The notes beneath the pieces were generated by a model that was given only the letters and a program-made list of their open reading frames with translations, was not told where the DNA came from and searched no databases. The position numbers were made by a program, and so were the translations under genes. Shown one piece after another: positions 60,401-64,000 of a stretch of 64,000 nt of DNA (its first letter is position 1; each line of letters starts with the position of its first letter). Where the stretch lies: positions 186,001 through 250,000 of the forward strand of contig QPMI01000104.1 in the NCBI GenBank assembly GCA_004431415.1. The letters run 5' to 3'. The DNA is from Cyanophora paradoxa. Its lineage: Eukaryota; Glaucocystophyceae; Cyanophorales; Cyanophoraceae.

Positions 60401-63400
60401 GAAGGCGGCGGATGCTGTATTCTGCATATGCAACAAGCTCAAGACGTGTAATTGCACGAATGTGATGAGGAATGAAAGCTCGCGCACCCGCGAGTACTGC
60501 AGAGCCGAGCGCCGAGCGACAGTGGTCGATTGGGAGGCTGGCCGGTAGCCGGTGCTCGCGAAAATTAGGTCGGCGATGGACGCGAAAGTCGAGAGGTCTG
60601 GGTCGAAGACGAAGGTCCCCGTCACGGTCCGCCCAAGCGGCAGGCCTGTTCAGAAAACGTCAGCAACAATGCGGGCGCGCGGAATAAACGCGGAAGCGGA
60701 CGCGTACCAAGGAAGACAAAGGCGACGTTAGCGTAGGTCTTGCCGCCGCTGGCCGACAAGTAGACGCCAGCAAGCAGCGAGGCCCGCGTCGGGTCGTTCA
60801 GTCCGAGCGTTTGCAGCAGCAGAGCGAACGTCTGCAGAATGTTCACGGGATGGCGTGAGCAGAAGAGGAGATCTAGAGGCGCTTAGGCTCACCGTCCGCT
60901 GGGACGCCGGGAGCGAGCCCGCAAACGTGTACTGAAGCTCAGCGACGTTGCGCGTCGTGCGCGGCTCCGGGGTGTCGGAGGCCTGCGCGGCGCCGTCCGC
61001 GGGACCGTCCTTCAGCACGACGGGCGCCACTTTGTACGCTGCGGAGATGCGCTGCACGAGCGCCGCCGCGTCGGCGACGACGGCCGGGTCGTAGTCGACG
61101 GCCTCGACAACGACCGCGTCCGCCTCCGCGTCCGGCACGGGAGTTGCCACTGGCGTTGGCAGCGGCGTTGGCAGCGGAGTCGGCGTCGACGTCGCGTTGG
61201 GAGCCGGCGGGCCGACGGAGAAGCGCTCTGAGACCGCGATCGTGCTCCCGCGCGCGTTCGTGAACTGGACGTAGGCGAGAGCAGCGGCCGTTGGTGAAGA
61301 GAAGGAGTAGGTGAGGGAGACTCCGTCGGGCGCGGGCGCCATAAGCAGCGTCGTCGACGCCGCAAGGACCTGGGGGACGTAGGCCTGCCCCTTTTCGACG
61401 TAGACCTGAGAAGCGCAATTCGAAAAGGATTAAATATTTCCACAAATACAGCATGCGAAAACAGCGCACCTCGATCTTGGCGTTCACGATAGAGACGAAG
61501 TCGTTCGTGTACGTGATTTGGATCAGGCCAGGCTCTGGCTCCGACGCCGTTATCGTGAACGCTGCAGGCGCTTCGTTAACGCACGCAACAAGTTGAAGCG
61601 GAAAAAGCTCGATCGCGAACCTTCGGTGGGGACAGTCGGCTGGACCTGAAGGTAAGCCTGGTAGCCCGTCTGCAGAGTCGGAGCTGTGCATGCGGGGATG
61701 CATCAGGATCGCTCAGCACGCGTACACATGCGCTTCGAGAGAAGCGCGGCGGACCGTAGTCGCTCAGGGCGATGGTGAAGTCCATGTTGCCGCCGTTGAG
61801 GGCGGGGATGTCACTGGCCGACTCGTTCACGAACCACTTTAGCGTCCTGCGTGGCGCGCCGCGGCGCTCAGCCGCGCACGGCGGAGCGGGCGGGGCGGGC
61901 CGGCGAGAGCATCAGGAGCACCGGGGCGAGCCGAAGGCGGAGACGCCCGGGGAGGTGTCGATGGAGACGTTGAACTCCTCGCGCGCGAAAACGCGCTTCG
62001 AGGCGTCGCGCTGGTCCAGCGAGAGGAGGGCGCTCCTCGAGAAGGCGTTCGCTCTGCCGCGCCAGCGCCATGAGAGGAGGCGGGCGAGAACGGTACGGGA
62101 CGGGACGGGGCGGGATGAGGGGGCGCACGTCCACTCCACAGCGAACTCGCCGCCGGGGTACACCTGACCCGTCGCGCCGGCGGAGAGCGGCGTCTGGGGA
62201 TTCGGCTGCGTGACCTGAAGCTTGGCTGCGCGGGCTGTCAGGCAAATCGTTGGCGCGGCAAACAGGTACGCGACGCACGAAGAGTGATCTGTGATGAGAG
62301 GGATTAGCCAGGACACGGGAGTGACGGAAAAGAGCGGGGCAAAGCGCACATCGACGCTGACGAAGTGCCAGGGGTACATGACGAAGAGCTCGTACTTGTA
62401 GGGCTCCTCGGGGGTAGAGCGGTCGATGAGCTCCGAGTCGTAGATCGCGTCCTCGGCGTCGATACCCTCCCGCCCGTTCAGGTTGGAGAGCTGCGCGGCC
62501 GTCAGATGGGAAACAGCGGAGTCGAATGGCTCGCTTGCCTCAAGGCTTTGGACGGTGACTTGAGCGAGGAGGTCGTACACGATGACCTTGGGGCGAGCGT
62601 TCCTCCAGCAGTCGTGGGTGCACACGAAGTCGCCGAAAACGAGATCCGAATCTTGACAGTTCGGATTGACCCCCGCGGCAGGGGTGGGGCTCGCTTGCGG
62701 GTGGAAGGCGTCGCCTTCAACAAAAGTCAGACTCTAAAGAAAGATGGCACATTCTTTTTAAGAGCATCTTCTGTCGCTCACTGAACAGGCACGTGGCTTT
62801 GCCCGACGCCAGAGCGATGAGAAAGTTGGGATTGCTGGTCGAGTAGACGACGTCGATTGCGTAGCCCGGAGGAAGGTTAACGTTAGGAAGCTGGCGGGGG
62901 TTCATCTCCATGAGCATAGCGATTGGATCCGTCCCGTTCATATTAGATTCAATCTCTGCAAAAGCAGCAGCCGTCAATACATGGGCGCGGAGATGCAAGG
63001 GTGCGCAAAGAAGAGGCACGCCATCCAAGTCGAGGTAGTACAAGCCATTGCGCGCGTCCGCGTCGCCGTAGCGCATGCCGAAGTACAGCTTGCGGCCGTT
63101 CGCAGAGAAGCCCATCTTCGAGACGCACCCGCTGTAGTTCCCGTTCCAACCTGCGGACGGGAACTCGCTCTGGTTCTTCGAAAGTTGCGAGGGCAGCGGA
63201 TGGCAGACCTCCAGCGACATAATCGAGCCGAAGATTGGTACCCGGGACATTCGAACTGAACACAAACGGTATGTCCTCTTTCAAATTGGAGTATCGGAGG
63301 AGCCGGTTAGCGAGATGAAGGCCCTGAAAAACCCGTCAGCGCGCCCCGGAAGCCGCAGTCGAGGCGGACAAGAATCAGCTGCAGCCATGGTCACCTCGCA

Positions 63401-64000
63401 TGAGTCGTTCCACCGGTACACCGGATAGCGCACTGTGCAGTGGTTAGAAAAGCTCCGAGCGGAACCCGATCGCGAGACAAGCGCACAGAAGTACATATAA
63501 GTTGCATTCACGTTGTCCGGCCACCTATGAAACGCGGTCAGCGACATTGACATCATCTGCGTCGTCATTGCACCTCAAAATCTGTGTGGTCGTCGTCTCG
63601 AGACCTTGCAGCGCAGGGCGTGAGCTGAAGATTGCGCGGATGAAGAGTCGACGGGTCACGAACCTTGAAAATCGATGTCCACGACACGTAAGTCGTTCAC
63701 CAAACCCAACTGATTCGGTTCAAAATTACGATTTCAGAAGCCATAAGTTAGACAGCAAACCCACATTAGACTCAAAGGCGAGATCCTCGAGCTTCAAATT
63801 GTTGACGTCGAGAGATGGCTGCCCGCCTCCCTCTCCCATCGAGGTGACGCCCGTGACTTCCACGACGAGCCCATAGCTGAGGCGGCTCCCCCCGAAGAAA
63901 GGTTCGCCGCCGGCAAAGAAAGTGTGAATTGGACTGTTTTCGCGTTAGAAGGTGCCCGAAATTTAAATGCTGTCAGTGACACTCACAAATTCGGATCCGT
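45500..64000 (-). CDS. Giant multidomain receptor-like membrane protein (5' end beyond window)
   Basis: I read one gene of several dozen exons from the right edge to a TAG at 45500-45502 (minus strand), at least about 3,500 residues. Order from N to C: TolB/WD40-like propeller blades (62780-63930), a cysteine-containing ectodomain part (62370-62720), REJ/PKD-like and propeller-like sequence (57230-62200), Kelch repeats (55985-57100), Kre9/Knh1-type beta-sandwich repeats (53800-55900), PKD-like modules (51400-53100), a Gly-rich segment (50160-50460) and a multi-pass membrane block with a basic tail (45500-49670). Introns are GTGCG or GC donors with CAG. Such architecture is known from large algal and oomycete surface proteins, some with polycystin/TRP-like channels; sensing or adhesion is inferred. 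No start/stop pair suggests a split, but two adjacent genes cannot be excluded without transcripts. The first exon at the edge is partial (TDPN before a GTGAGT donor). Confidence 0.62.
48088..48200. repeat. Two copies of a GGTTTACAAACAACAATAAA motif
   Basis: Positions near 48089 and 48152 carry GGTTTACRAACAACAATAAA followed by a GTTATA- or GCTTATA-like end. The same core forms the ends of the fold-back at 49047-49299, so this looks like a dispersed short element in introns of the giant gene. Confidence 0.65.
49047..49299. repeat. Long fold-back (inverted repeat, about 111-122 bp arms, 20-base loop)
   Basis: The left arm 49047-49157 and right arm 49178-49299 are reverse complements almost throughout; both hold ACAAAGGTTCAGACATGCTT and CCGCGAGATCGGACGCGTGG or their complements. 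The right arm has an extra GCGAGCCACGC duplication. Part of the right end is repeated again at 49305-49325. It lies in an intron of the giant gene, so the transcript could form a long RNA hairpin. Confidence 0.88.
51694..51747. repeat. Hairpin with 24-base arms (one mismatch)
   Basis: Arms 51694-51717 and 51724-51747 pair at 23 of 24 positions around a 6-base loop. The core AATTAATGCGTTTTC is shared with the hairpin at 4686-4735. It lies in an intron of the giant gene. Confidence 0.8.
53800..57130 (-). other. Kelch and Kre9/Knh1-like modules of the giant gene
   Basis: Kelch blades are marked by repeated GG and YxxD/W patterns: LLYGGADAAGNALSDVWFFD, VYVFGGVGTGGAAFFSDL, LFVAGGYGAAASPVVAGELF. 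Next towards the C-terminus are beta-sandwich units with the Kre9/Knh1 pattern: VVVGGTYSISWAS, GSVTWKADN with GRYFFRVQC, NTGDFIWNISRTLPTGIYVV, NTGSFQYIPPPALGAGIFFF. Kelch and Kre9/Knh1-like repeats are normally ligand- or glycan-facing parts of surface proteins. Confidence 0.65.

Noticed and set aside
1-64000. Bacterial or viral origin of the window
   Set aside because: Spliceosomal introns in all genes, a mitochondrial carrier, an F-box protein and retroelements indicate a nuclear eukaryotic genome.

Overview
The window looks like nuclear DNA of a GC-rich unicellular eukaryote, most likely an alga. Genes are cut into many short exons (27 to about 400 bases) by short introns with AG acceptors. 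The usual donor is GTGCG, but many introns begin with GC, in all four genes that I traced exon by exon. A high share of GC-AG introns together with high GC content is known in haptophytes such as Emiliania, so a haptophyte-like alga is my best guess; a pelagophyte or dinoflagellate is not excluded. No bacterial operon, rRNA or convincing tRNA was seen. All exon models come from reading frames, splice signals and family motifs by eye.

Layout, left to right. (1) 1-1375, minus strand: the endonuclease part of a LINE-type retrotransposon running off the left edge. (2) 1538-4042, plus: a mitochondrial carrier (SLC25 family, closest in feel to the S-adenosylmethionine carrier). One intron holds an 842-bp retroposed insert with an 18-bp target-site duplication; part of the gene is copied again at 4385-4678. 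(3) 5775-17365, plus: a secreted or GPI-anchored surface protein with a LamG-like domain and fibronectin-III-like repeats. One intron contains a complete 3,355-bp LTR retroelement with identical-looking LTRs. (4) 19349-26959, plus: a full-size ABCG/PDR transporter in about 44 exons, with one canonical and one degenerate ATPase site. (5) 27997-33632, plus: a protein of about 30 exons that I do not recognise. (6) 34771-38535, plus: an F-box/leucine-rich-repeat protein. (7) 39317-44639, plus: three tandem genes for small secreted cysteine-rich proteins. The middle one is an unequal-crossover hybrid, the first has a chimeric 27-nt exon made by a tandem duplication, and only the third looks intact. 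(8) 45500 to beyond 64000, minus: one apparent giant receptor-like gene with beta-propeller, REJ/PKD-like, Kelch and Kre9/Knh1-like extracellular modules and a C-terminal multi-pass membrane block.

The genes do not form one pathway. The theme is cell-surface and membrane proteins (two large adhesin/receptor-like proteins, a cysteine-rich secreted family, two transporters) in a landscape shaped by retroelements, hairpins and local tandem duplication. The most informative signals are evolutionary: dated-looking duplications, exon creation, intron sequence families and a fold-back element inside an intron.
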